Source: a virus
Virus record (IMG/VR): IMGVR_UViG_3300017917_003721
Span: 1-25,998 of that record
Direction: 5' to 3' (one strand)
DNA length: 25,998 nucleotides
The notes beneath the pieces are model-generated. The model was given only the letters and a program-made list of their open reading frames with translations, did no database searches and was not told the origin of the DNA. The translations under genes and the position numbers were made by a program. Shown here piece by piece: positions 12,223-18,529 of this stretch (position 1 is the stretch's first letter; every line of letters begins with the position of its first letter).

Positions 12223-12388
12223 TAGACCTAAATGCGGATGCGGACGAAGCCCCAATGGATATTGCTTAGGCTGGCATAAACTAACTGAAGAAGAATTTAA
12301 ACTGAAGCTTCAAGGTTATAATACAGCGGCGCAACAGTTAACCGGAAAAACATTTACACCGGTTGACAAGTCTCCTAAAAGACGTTAA
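12215..12388 (+). CDS. CDGSH-like mini metal-binding protein (2)
   Basis: 57 residues. KCGCGRSPNGYCLGWHKLTEEEF at residues 6-28 is nearly the same as the motif of the preceding gene, now at the N-terminus, followed by a Lys/Gln-rich tail. ATG 12215 overlaps the upstream stop; AGGAAAGC nearby serves as ribosome site. The pair arose by duplication of the metal-binding block. Confidence 0.6.
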   Translation: MTDRPKCGCGRSPNGYCLGWHKLTEEEFKLKLQGYNTAAQQLTGKTFTPVDKSPKRR

Positions 12389-12400
12389 ACTAGTATTTTA

Positions 12401-12424
12401 GCCGGATTAGCTCAGGGGTAGAAC
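12401..12424 (+). pseudogene. 5' fragment of a tRNA next to the HNH gene
   Basis: GCCGGATTAGCTCAGGGGTA is a normal tRNA 5' end (acceptor, positions 8-9, D arm). The D stem then breaks (GAAC instead of GAGC), and the HNH control hairpin and gene follow. No matching 3' half is seen downstream. A remnant of a tRNA interrupted by the endonuclease unit is the simplest reading. Confidence 0.55.
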
Positions 12425-12451
12425 ATAAATAACTATGTTAGGAGTTCTACC
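12417..12451 (+). promoter_or_regulatory. Hairpin hiding the HNH ribosome site, with late-type box in its loop
   Basis: GGTAGAAC (12417-12424) pairs perfectly with GTTCTACC (12444-12451); the 3' arm begins at the last G of the AGGAG ribosome site (12440-12444) and ends just before ATG 12453. ATAAATA (12425-12431) is in the loop. Transcripts from upstream would form the hairpin; a late transcript starting in the loop would not. Confidence 0.6.
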
Positions 12452-12452
12452 A

Positions 12453-12848
12453 ATGAAAACATATAAATGTCTAACCTGCGGTAAAGAGTGTATTTTTACT
12501 CATCAAAAGACTAACAAGTATTGTAGTATTACTTGTCAGCAAGAGTTTCAATACAGAACGTATATTACAGAATGGAAAGAAGGGCTCCGAGACGGACGTA
12601 AAGGTAAGCTACAAACTAGTGGCTATATTCATCGTTACATTTTGGAGAAACAAGATGGTAAATGTGCAGACTGCTGTATTGACACTTGGTGCGAAAAGCC
12701 TATAAAATTAGAGCTTGATCACATTAATGGAAATAGCGAAGATAACACAGAGAAGAATTTAAGATGTTTATGTCCTAATTGTCATAGTCAAACGCCTACA
12801 TTCAAGGCTAAAAACAAAGGCAATGGACGCAAGCATCGAGTAAGTTAA
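12453..12848 (+). CDS. HNH endonuclease, homing type
   Basis: 131 residues from ATG 12453, chosen because AGGAG lies 8 bases upstream; the frame also has an ATG at 12435. The N-terminus has a zinc-finger-like CLTCGKEC...YCSITC. The HNH block is LELDHINGNSEDNTEKNLRCLCPNCHS, with the two Cys pairs (CADCC, CPNC) that hold the structural zinc. It would nick or cut DNA and spread itself. It sits between a tRNA 5' fragment and tRNA-Thr, typical of phage homing genes in tRNA arrays. Control is discussed at the hairpin. Confidence 0.85.
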   Translation: MKTYKCLTCGKECIFTHQKTNKYCSITCQQEFQYRTYITEWKEGLRDGRKGKLQTSGYIHRYILEKQDGKCADCCIDTWCEKPIKLELDHINGNSEDNTEKNLRCLCPNCHSQTPTFKAKNKGNGRKHRVS

Positions 12849-12849
12849 C

Positions 12850-12925
12850 GCCCTTATAGCTCAGCTGGTAGAGCAACTGATTTGTAATCAGTAGGTCCCG
12901 TGTTCGAATCATGGTGGGGGCACCA
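12850..12925 (+). tRNA. tRNA-Thr(TGT)
   Basis: Acceptor GCCCTTA/TGGGGGC, A73, CCA; anticodon arm ACTGA-TTTGTAA-TCAGT. The T stem is imperfect (CCGTG/CATGG). Confidence 0.88.
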
Positions 12926-13265
12926 TACAACCCCGGATCCCGTACCGGTTAGTAAACGGGGGCTTATTGTCCTAGCCATACCGGACACGGCGCATTGGAT
13001 CTGCCGCAAGGCCCGCGTTACATGGGCGACTTGAGAAATCACAAAGGCAGGGACGCTAACCTGTCTAAATGGAAAAGTACGTAGACGGAGTAGACAGCCC
13101 AGTCTAGGGTTCCTGTGGTGGGAGTAGCTAGACACTTTATAAAAACTCTTTGAGTAGCTACACTTGGAGTATCGTTAGTAGAAGTAAAGTCGACTACACT
13201 TCGAAGACGCCAAGGAAGAGAGGGGCTACCGTGGATTCAAGCGCCGCAGAGAGTTCCTATAAAGT
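12926..13265 (+). ncRNA. Structured segment R4, ~340 bases, unknown class
   Basis: This 340-base stretch between tRNA-Thr and tRNA-Gly has no credible ORF and looks richer in G+C than nearby genes. It holds CCCCG/CGGGG (12931-12935, 12957-12961), a GNRA hairpin GCC-GCAA-GGC (13003-13012), GCCC/GGGC, CAGG/CCTG (13048-13063) and a direct repeat of GAGTAGCTA..ACACTT (13122-13137, 13152-13165). It resembles the large ornate RNAs that accompany phage tRNA arrays (GOLLD and ROOL classes), but is shorter and not recognised. Confidence 0.55.
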
Positions 13266-13343
13266 GCGGGTAGACAGGACAAGGGGCGTCCAGCAGCCTT
13301 CCAAGCTGAAGATCGCGGAGTTCGACTCTCCCTACCCGCTCCA
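13266..13343 (+). tRNA. tRNA-Gly(TCC)
   Basis: Acceptor GCGGGTA/TACCCGC, T73 as usual for Gly, CCA; anticodon arm GCAGC-CTTCCAA-GCTGA; D stem GGAC/GTCC set off by extra bases after the acceptor. The T stem has one mismatch. Confidence 0.82.
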
Positions 13344-13352
13344 TAATTTAAT

Positions 13353-13427
13353 GCCTGGATAGCTCAGGGGGAGAGCGTCTGCTTTACACGCAGAGGGTCC
13401 GCGGTTCGAAACCGTGTCCAGGTACCA
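13353..13427 (+). tRNA. tRNA-Val(TAC), second copy
   Basis: Acceptor GCCTGGA/TCCAGGT, A73, CCA; anticodon arm TCTGC-TTTACAC-GCAGA. Confidence 0.9.
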
Positions 13428-13548
13428 AGTTTTAGGGAACTAGCACTCCCGGACCTCGTTTGTCGTTGTGCTAGTTTTAAACAACAATGGACTATCAAGC
13501 GAAAGCTAGCCTCCTAGAGGTTGTGTAGTTAGTTGTGCCCTAATTTTA
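13428..13548 (+). ncRNA. Structured segment R5, ~115 bases
   Basis: AGTTTTAGGG follows the tRNA-Val CCA, the same lead-in as elements E2 and E4. TTAGGG (13432-13437) pairs with CCCTAA (13538-13543). A 9-bp hairpin AACTAGCAC/GTGCTAGTT (13438-13476) and a second arm ACAAC/GTTGT (13481-13485, 13520-13524) with a GAAA tetraloop (AGC-GAAA-GCT) give a three-way-junction-like fold. It may be a distant relative of the E elements; there is no anticodon arm. Confidence 0.55.
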
Positions 13549-13551
13549 TTT

Positions 13552-13629
13552 CGGAGTGTAGCGCAGTCTGGCTAGCGCACCTGCTTTGGGAGCAGGGGGT
13601 CCAAGGTTCGAATCCTTGTACTCCGACCA
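13552..13629 (+). tRNA. tRNA-Pro(TGG)
   Basis: Acceptor CGGAGTG/TACTCCG, A73, CCA; anticodon arm CCTGC-TTTGGGA-GCAGG. Confidence 0.92.
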
Positions 13630-13645
13630 ATTAAGGAGTTATTAT

Positions 13646-13798
13646 ATGCCAATGTATGAAACTACGGTAAAAACACCACAAGGTGAAGAAAAGAAGAGAG
13701 TCTATGCGGCAACACCGCAGGAAGCTAAGAAACTTTTTGAGCAACTATACGGTGGCCCTAGAGCAGTTCCATATATACCGCATGTAGTACCGAGTTAA
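13646..13798 (+). CDS. Small hypothetical protein (50 aa)
   Basis: AAGGAG lies 7 bases before ATG 13646; the longer frame starts in tRNA-Pro and is rejected. The product begins MPMYETTVKTPQGEEKKRVYAATPQEAKKLFEQLYG: a beta strand, a turn and a helix with EAKKLFE, as in small phage proteins with a strand-helix 'AxxxEA' pattern. It ends in a Pro-rich tail. It precedes the 69-residue gene by two bases. Function unknown. Confidence 0.6.
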   Translation: MPMYETTVKTPQGEEKKRVYAATPQEAKKLFEQLYGGPRAVPYIPHVVPS

Positions 13799-13800
13799 AA

Positions 13801-14010
13801 ATGAATAATATCGAAATTAATGATTGGGTAGAAATTCTACAAGAAAATTTAAAGCCGTTTAAAATAACTGCTCCTGTTGCTCATTTCGGGAGAGTTGTTG
13901 AAACTTCTCAAATCTCTTCAAAAGTTATAGTAGAAATTTGGGGAAGACCTAATAGTTGCACTAACTATTTTCCATTAGAGTTTTCAAATCAACGCCTGAG
14001 AAAGGTATAA
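13801..14010 (+). CDS. Small hypothetical protein with SH3/KOW-like pattern (69 aa)
   Basis: The product is beta-rich: INDWVEIL..., GRVVE, KVIVEIWG, PLE(F)SNQRLRKV. The order 'D.V.I...GRVVE....V.VE..G.....PLE.LRKV' is like the small SH3/KOW-type barrels common in phage accessory regions, but this is only a pattern match. It is co-oriented with, and two bases after, the 50-residue gene. Confidence 0.5.
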   Translation: MNNIEINDWVEILQENLKPFKITAPVAHFGRVVETSQISSKVIVEIWGRPNSCTNYFPLEFSNQRLRKV

Positions 14011-14036
14011 GTACTAGTAGTTAGATAACTAGACTT

Positions 14037-15194
14037 ATGAGAAAAAAATTAGCAATATTAGGTAGAGGCACTGCCGGATGCTTATCACTGGCACATTTTT
14101 TAAGACAGACTAATTGGGATATCGATCTTTATTACGATCCTAATATTCCACAACAGACTGTCGGCGAAGGATCTCAATTAAACTTACCCCATGCACTGTA
14201 TAATAATCTAGGGTTTCAGCACACTGATCTAGCTAAACTCGACGGTAGCTTCAAAGCAGGGATTTTTAAATCCGGTTGGGGATTAGAAGGTAAAGAGTTC
14301 TTTCATCATTTTCCCCCGCCAAGTCTTGCCTATCATTTTAATGCAGTAAAATTGCAAGAACACATTTTAGATCATGCTAGGACCAGCAGTAGATTTAAAG
14401 TCATAGAAGCGTACAAAGAACATAGTAACATAGATGCAGACTATATTCTAGATTGTTCCGGTAAGCCAGCTAACTACGATGATTTTATCATAGCCGATAG
14501 CATTCCAGTTAATTCTGTACATGTTACCCAATGCTATTGGGATTCACCTAAGTTTCAATATACATTAACTCTAGCCCGACCATATGGTTGGGTTTTCGGC
14601 ATTCCGTTAGCAAATCGATGTTCAATAGGTTATATGTACAACAACAATATTAACACACTCGACGAAGTTAAAGAAGATGTCAAAGAAATTTTTACTCAAT
14701 ATAATCTAGTACCTAGCACTACTACAAACACTTTTAGCTTTAACAATTACTATAGAAAAGAAAACTATAGTCAGCGAGTAATTTATAATGGAAATGCCAG
14801 TTTCTTTTTAGAACCCATTGAAGCGACATCAATTGGATTAATGAATAAAATTATAGCTCATGCACACGGTATTTGGAAAGATGGTGTCGAGCTCATACAT
14901 TTACACAACGATTATCTAAGAGAGATTGAAGAAATTAAAATCATGATGGCTGTACATTATTATGCAGGGTCAAAATGGGACACAGAATTTTGGAGGACTG
15001 CTCACGATAAAGCGCAGCCTGTAATAGATTCTGCGTTGAATAATTATCGTTTTAAAGATACTATTAAACAGGCTGAAACTTATAAACCCGGAGATCAACT
15101 TTTAGGCCATTTTGGAACCTGGGGTGAAGCAAGCTGGCAAGAAAACCTTAAGGGGCTAGGAATATTTTCAAAAATTAAGGGAATGATTAAATGA
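14037..15194 (+). CDS. Flavin-dependent halogenase-like protein (1)
   Basis: 385 residues. LAILGRGTAGCLSLAHFL is the N-terminal FAD-binding GxGxxG of the tryptophan-halogenase family; VGEGSQLNLP matches the block after strand 2 (VGE.t.p). YGWVFGIPLANRCSIGY corresponds to the family block that carries WxWxIP, here as GWVFGIPL, so the first Trp is missing. The enzyme would halogenate or otherwise oxidise a substrate with FADH2 and O2. A flavin reductase partner is not in this window. It is similar over its full length to the next gene and overlaps it by four bases (ATGA). Confidence 0.72.
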   Translation: MRKKLAILGRGTAGCLSLAHFLRQTNWDIDLYYDPNIPQQTVGEGSQLNLPHALYNNLGFQHTDLAKLDGSFKAGIFKSGWGLEGKEFFHHFPPPSLAYHFNAVKLQEHILDHARTSSRFKVIEAYKEHSNIDADYILDCSGKPANYDDFIIADSIPVNSVHVTQCYWDSPKFQYTLTLARPYGWVFGIPLANRCSIGYMYNNNINTLDEVKEDVKEIFTQYNLVPSTTTNTFSFNNYYRKENYSQRVIYNGNASFFLEPIEATSIGLMNKIIAHAHGIWKDGVELIHLHNDYLREIEEIKIMMAVHYYAGSKWDTEFWRTAHDKAQPVIDSALNNYRFKDTIKQAETYKPGDQLLGHFGTWGEASWQENLKGLGIFSKIKGMIK

Positions 15195-16360
15195 AAAAAC
15201 TATCTATTATAGGTAGAGGAACTGCTGGATGTTTTGCAGTTACACATTTTCTAAAACACACTGACTGGGAAATTGATTGGTACTTTGATTCTTCTATTAG
15301 CCCACAGGCAGTAGGAGAAGGTTCAACAGTTGATTTGCCGCCGTCTCTTTTTACCAATATAGGCTTTACCCTTGTCGACTTAGAAAAAATCTATGGAACA
15401 TTTAAAGCCGGCATCAAAAAACAGGGATGGGGTAAAGATGGCCGAGAGTTCTATCACTTTTTTGTACCAGGGCAGATCAGCTATCACTTTAATGCAGTAA
15501 AGCTACAAGAATATATTTTCGAAAAAGTCTGCTTAAATCCTCGAGTTAGGATTATAGATGCTAACATCACTGATCATAGCACCATTGACAGCGACTTTGT
15601 TTTTGATTGTTCTGGCAAGCCCAGCAACTTTAATGATTTTGTAGTTTCCGAAAACATACCTGTGAACTCTGTTCATGTTACTCAGTGCTATTGGGATTTG
15701 CCTAGATTTCAATATACGTTAACGTTGGCTCGACCATATGGTTGGGTATTTGGCATTCCATTGAGAAATCGATGCTCTATCGGATATCTTTACAACAACA
15801 AGATTAATTCGCTTGATGAAGTCAAAGAAGATGTCAAAGATATATTTAGGCAATACGAACTAACACCTAGTCAAGATACAAATAGTTTTTCATTCGGTAA
15901 CTATTATCGAAAAGAAAACTTTCAAGGTCGTAGTATCTATAGCGGTAATGCCAGTTTCTTTTTAGAACCGCTCGAAGCTACTAGTATCTATTGTATGAAT
16001 CAAATTCAATTCATGGCACTGAGTCATTGGAAGGGCGGTATACCTCGAGACCAAGCTAACATCGAATACAGTAAACTATTAAATGGTGTTGAAGATGTGA
16101 TTATGCTACACTATTTTGAATCCCCATATAAAACAAGATTCTGGGAAATGGCTAAAGAACGCAGTCGAAATAGGTTAAGGTTTAGTTTAGGTAAAGAAGG
16201 TAGTGAAAATTTAAAAGCACAGGTTAGAGGAGTTGTTAGTCCTGCAACAAATATGGATCCTACTAGAATACCATTCCATGGTTCATGGAATCATTATGCC
16301 TTTTCACAAAATTTAGAGAATCTCGGAATAAGTAGAGATCTTTATATTATGTCACGATAA
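15191..16360 (+). CDS. Flavin-dependent halogenase-like protein (2)
   Basis: 389 residues, paralog of the preceding gene. Shared blocks include GRGTAGC, VGEGS, FKAG, YHFNAVKLQE, FDCSGKP, NSVHVTQCYWD, FQYTLTLARPYGWVFGIPL, NRCSIGY and NASFFLEP-EATSI. It differs most in its C-terminal third. The start ATG overlaps the upstream stop, so the two are translated together, possibly as partners or for two substrates. Like its partner, it has GWVFGIPL in place of WxWxIP, so loss or change of halogenation is possible. Confidence 0.72.
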   Translation: MKKLSIIGRGTAGCFAVTHFLKHTDWEIDWYFDSSISPQAVGEGSTVDLPPSLFTNIGFTLVDLEKIYGTFKAGIKKQGWGKDGREFYHFFVPGQISYHFNAVKLQEYIFEKVCLNPRVRIIDANITDHSTIDSDFVFDCSGKPSNFNDFVVSENIPVNSVHVTQCYWDLPRFQYTLTLARPYGWVFGIPLRNRCSIGYLYNNKINSLDEVKEDVKDIFRQYELTPSQDTNSFSFGNYYRKENFQGRSIYSGNASFFLEPLEATSIYCMNQIQFMALSHWKGGIPRDQANIEYSKLLNGVEDVIMLHYFESPYKTRFWEMAKERSRNRLRFSLGKEGSENLKAQVRGVVSPATNMDPTRIPFHGSWNHYAFSQNLENLGISRDLYIMSR

Positions 16361-16362
16361 AA

Positions 16363-16980
16363 CTACATTGTTCCTGTGTCAGTATAACCGCATTCTCTAA
16401 AGGCCCATGCTCGCTCTTGACATTGCCAACAAGCATTACATCTTAATAGAACTGACTGGGTGCATGAATGTGTGAGATTTATTAGTTCATCGAGCTTCAT
16501 CTCAACAGCCAATTGAACTGTATCTTTTTTAGTGAAACCAAGAAATGGTTGTTCAACGAAAGGATTACTACTTTTAACTCTCTCCGGGGCACCGGCTTGT
16601 GAAGCAAGCTCTGTTTCGTAGGGCATTGCAGTATCACCTAGCAATAAAACATCTACTTTTTTTTCTTTAACAGCTAGTCGAATTCCTGACAATACCTGCT
16701 GACTGTGATGCAGATCTGGATCACCCCTTTTAATAAGAGTTCTCGATGGACAATTGAATTTTTGATCTAAATAATTTATTATTCTCTGTGCATGTAGTAC
16801 AGAATCGTCGTGTCTCGGAACAGTATAAAACACAAATTTGTGTTCAGGTGTTTTATATGTATGGAGTAGATACGCCAACAATGAGCTATCTAATCCGCCA
16901 GATAAAAAAATTCCGATAGCTTTATATCGATCTAAAACTTTTTTGACTTCGTCAATCATGGCGTCCATATTCATATTCAT
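16363..16980 (-). CDS. QueC-like PP-loop ATPase (7-cyano-7-deazaguanine synthase type)
   Basis: The frame is open to 17052, but that part runs across tRNA-Gly; starts at 16980, 16974, 16968 and 16959 (repeated ATGAAT) are likelier. IGIFLSGGLDSSLLAYLL is the ATP-pyrophosphatase loop SGGxDS. Near the C-terminus SCTQSVLLRCNACWQC carries four Cys with the C-x8-C-x2-C-x2-C spacing of the zinc site of QueC, followed by QERAWAF. QueC makes preQ0, the base for queuosine in tRNA and for deazaguanine DNA modification in phages. Related PP-loop enzymes are possible. A perfect TATAAATA overlaps the first ATG. Confidence 0.65.
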   Translation of the reverse strand: MNMNMDAMIDEVKKVLDRYKAIGIFLSGGLDSSLLAYLLHTYKTPEHKFVFYTVPRHDDSVLHAQRIINYLDQKFNCPSRTLIKRGDPDLHHSQQVLSGIRLAVKEKKVDVLLLGDTAMPYETELASQAGAPERVKSSNPFVEQPFLGFTKKDTVQLAVEMKLDELINLTHSCTQSVLLRCNACWQCQERAWAFRECGYTDTGTM

Positions 16981-16987
16981 ATTTATA
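16980..16987 (-). promoter_or_regulatory. Perfect T4 late box TATAAATA, minus strand
   Basis: Minus strand GTATAAATATGAATATG: the box overlaps the first of three repeated ATGs. A start ~6 bases downstream would fall at ATG 16974 or next to it, giving a leaderless message. Confidence 0.55.
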
Positions 16988-17001
16988 CAAATACGTGATT
17001 C

Positions 17002-17008
17002 ATAAATA
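17002..17008 (+). promoter_or_regulatory. ATAAATA box before tRNA-Gly
   Basis: CATAAATAAA, 7 bases before tRNA-Gly(GCC). Possible late promoter; may be chance. Confidence 0.3.
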
Positions 17009-17015
17009 AAAACAT

Positions 17016-17089
17016 GCGGGTATGATGTAAAGGTAACCTGAATCCTTGCCAAGGATTATTTGCGAGTTCGATTCTCGCTACCCGCTCCA
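17016..17089 (+). tRNA. tRNA-Gly(GCC), second copy
   Basis: Acceptor GCGGGTA/TACCCGC, T73, CCA; anticodon arm AATCC-TTGCCAA-GGATT; T arm GCGAG-TTCGATT-CTCGC. It stands alone between two minus-strand genes. Confidence 0.88.
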
Positions 17090-17092
17090 TAA

Positions 17093-17338
17093 TCAAAGTC
17101 GATAGGTCGGAGGTTTCGATTTATTTTTTGACGACGAGTGGTCTACTCTAGCCTTATCTAACCTAGCTTCTAGTTCTTGATTTACAGTCCAATCTGTAGA
17201 AGCAAGACGAGACATCCAGCCCATTAATAATCCAATTTGAGCTGCCATTGTTTCGCCTTTGGATTCATGAGCGTAGTAACCTAACAGCTCATTTATATCA
17301 TCAAGGGCTTTTTCTTGTCGAGTTTTTGCGCCACTCAT
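17093..17338 (-). CDS. Small hypothetical protein (81 aa)
   Basis: The start at ATG 17338 (MSGAKTRQEK) is preferred over 17410 because a minus-strand TAAATA box lies 5 bases upstream and the extension overlaps the opposite-strand promoter. Helical, charged: EKALDDINELLGYYAHES..., QELEARLDKARVDHSSSK. It ends next to tRNA-Gly. Function not recognised. Confidence 0.5.
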   Translation of the reverse strand: MSGAKTRQEKALDDINELLGYYAHESKGETMAAQIGLLMGWMSRLASTDWTVNQELEARLDKARVDHSSSKNKSKPPTYRL

Positions 17339-17343
17339 AGTAA

Positions 17344-17349
17344 TATTTA
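17344..17349 (-). promoter_or_regulatory. TAAATA box, minus strand
   Basis: Minus strand TTAAATATTACTATG, box 5 bases before ATG 17338; no Shine-Dalgarno. Confidence 0.4.
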
Positions 17350-17354
17350 ACCAC

Positions 17355-17383
17355 TTGACAATCTGGTAAAATGATATTAAACT
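17355..17383 (+). promoter_or_regulatory. Sigma70-like early promoter
   Basis: TTGACA, 17-base spacer, TAAACT. The first part, TTGACAATCTGGTAAAA, closely matches the promoter at 18991, suggesting an early-promoter type. It drives the operon starting at 17412. Confidence 0.65.
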
Positions 17384-17411
17384 GTAGTTACAGTAAAAAA
17401 AGGAGCTCAAA

Positions 17412-17624
17412 ATGCCCAGAATTGCAAAACCTAATGTAGTTGCTTTCCGTGTAGAGCTAACCGAATATGAGCGCGGTTGGGGTCAAAAGCACTGGGATAC
17501 TTGGTATTTTGATAACGAAGCAGAAGCTCGTCAGGCTGCTATTGATTACAATCTCAAGCATAACAATCTAAAAGAAGTTCCAGATTGGTATGTTCGAGCA
17601 GATTATGAAGGTCCAGTTCGATGA
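17412..17624 (+). CDS. Small hypothetical protein (70 aa)
   Basis: AAAGGAG precedes ATG 17412 by ~8 bases. It reads as two strands then a helix: VVAFRVELTEYERGWGQKHWDTWYFDNEAEARQAAIDYNLKHN, resembling small phage proteins with a 'WYFDNEAEA..A..YN' strand-helix unit. First gene of the early-type operon; its end overlaps the next start (ATGA). Confidence 0.65.
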   Translation: MPRIAKPNVVAFRVELTEYERGWGQKHWDTWYFDNEAEARQAAIDYNLKHNNLKEVPDWYVRADYEGPVR

Positions 17625-17821
17625 AATTAGATCCTATGCCTTTGCCCTGTGGCGGTACTGCTTATTTTGATGAGTCTAGCGGTATCAGCTACAGGTGTGA
17701 ATGCGGTGCCGTAGTTGGTAGTATTGGACAATCGCAGTGGTGTAAAGACCAAGCAAAGAAATGGGAAGTCTGGGAAGCTCTTGGCGGTAAGGGTTGGGAC
17801 TATTTAGAAGGAGTAGAATAA
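17621..17821 (+). CDS. Small Cys-containing hypothetical protein (66 aa)
   Basis: LPCGGTAYFDESSGISYRCECGAVVGSIGQ (residues 8-37) has C-x(n)-C-x-C, like a small zinc ribbon with one fewer ligand; a later Cys (QWCKD) could complete it. A Trp-rich helix WEVWEALGGKGWDYLEGVE ends it. Starts inside the previous stop and ends one base before the phosphatase. Function unknown. Confidence 0.6.
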   Translation: MKLDPMPLPCGGTAYFDESSGISYRCECGAVVGSIGQSQWCKDQAKKWEVWEALGGKGWDYLEGVE

Positions 17822-18331
17822 ATGCCGTGGATTCAAAACGTATCACTTGCTGATATCCCGAAAGGACATCATGTTCGTGTAGGTGAAAATAGTATGCTGA
17901 TTCAAATCGTAGATCCTGCTATGGAGTTTCCGATTCCTAAGCATCACTTCAAAGAAGTGCATCAATTTGAGTTCCTTGATCTTGAACGTGACGACAAGTG
18001 GGGTGAAGAATTTAAGGTCACCGACGAACAAGCAGAGCAACTAGTTCGACTTCTACAACATGCCCTTGATAAGAGAATGGATGTTGTAGTTCATTGTGTC
18101 GCAGGTGTGTGCCGTAGTGGTGCAGTCTGTGAAGTCGGTGTTATGATGGGCTTTCAGGACACCGAGGTTTACAGGAGTCCCAACTTGATGGTCAAGCACA
18201 AGATGATGAAGAGTTTGGGTTGGACCTACGATGAAAATGAACCGCACACCATTAACGGTGTGCCGTTCGAGTACGATGAACTAGGCAACAAAAAGATTTG
18301 GGTGCCGCCACAGAGAGACGGAGACATATGA
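17822..18331 (+). CDS. Dual-specificity/tyrosine phosphatase-like protein
   Basis: 169 residues. DVVVHCVAGVCRSGAVCEVG contains the P-loop signature H91-C92-x5-R98-S of Cys-based phosphatases; a region enriched in Asp (FLDLERDDKWGEEF, residues 51-64) may hold the general acid. It would remove phosphate from phosphoproteins or RNA 5' ends, and the neighbouring kinase-like gene makes RNA-end chemistry a possible role. Directly follows the previous stop and overlaps the next start by four bases. Confidence 0.7.
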   Translation: MPWIQNVSLADIPKGHHVRVGENSMLIQIVDPAMEFPIPKHHFKEVHQFEFLDLERDDKWGEEFKVTDEQAEQLVRLLQHALDKRMDVVVHCVAGVCRSGAVCEVGVMMGFQDTEVYRSPNLMVKHKMMKSLGWTYDENEPHTINGVPFEYDELGNKKIWVPPQRDGDI

Positions 18332-18522
18332 ACATTTCAAGAACAGAACAAATTCGTATTAAAGAATACAATCTAGAACAACGGCGTCTGCAGGATAAAC
18401 GAGACGAAGACTATCGCAAGCTCATAGAAAAACGTAAGTTTGACGAAATTGCATCGGAACGAGTTCAACGAAATATTCGGTTGGATTTAGATAAAGGTCG
18501 TAACGTAGATGTTGAATGCTGA
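18328..18522 (+). CDS. Small charged coiled-coil-like protein (64 aa)
   Basis: ATG 18328, with GGAG four to eight bases upstream, is chosen over an earlier start in the phosphatase gene. Nearly all of the product is one long charged helix (EQIRIKEYNLEQRRLQDKR..., EKRKFDEIASERVQRNI). It overlaps both neighbours. Function unknown. Confidence 0.55.
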   Translation: MNISRTEQIRIKEYNLEQRRLQDKRDEDYRKLIEKRKFDEIASERVQRNIRLDLDKGRNVDVEC

Positions 18523-18529
18523 GATTAAA

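Noticed and set aside
12926-13343. tmRNA or RNase P RNA for R4 plus tRNA-Gly
   Set aside because: tRNA-Gly has its own complete acceptor pair and anticodon arm; no tag reading frame and no RNase P core motifs seen.
12854-13362. ORFs on both strands in the R4 region
   Set aside because: They overlap tRNA-Thr and tRNA-Gly, have no ribosome site, and the region has RNA-like helices.
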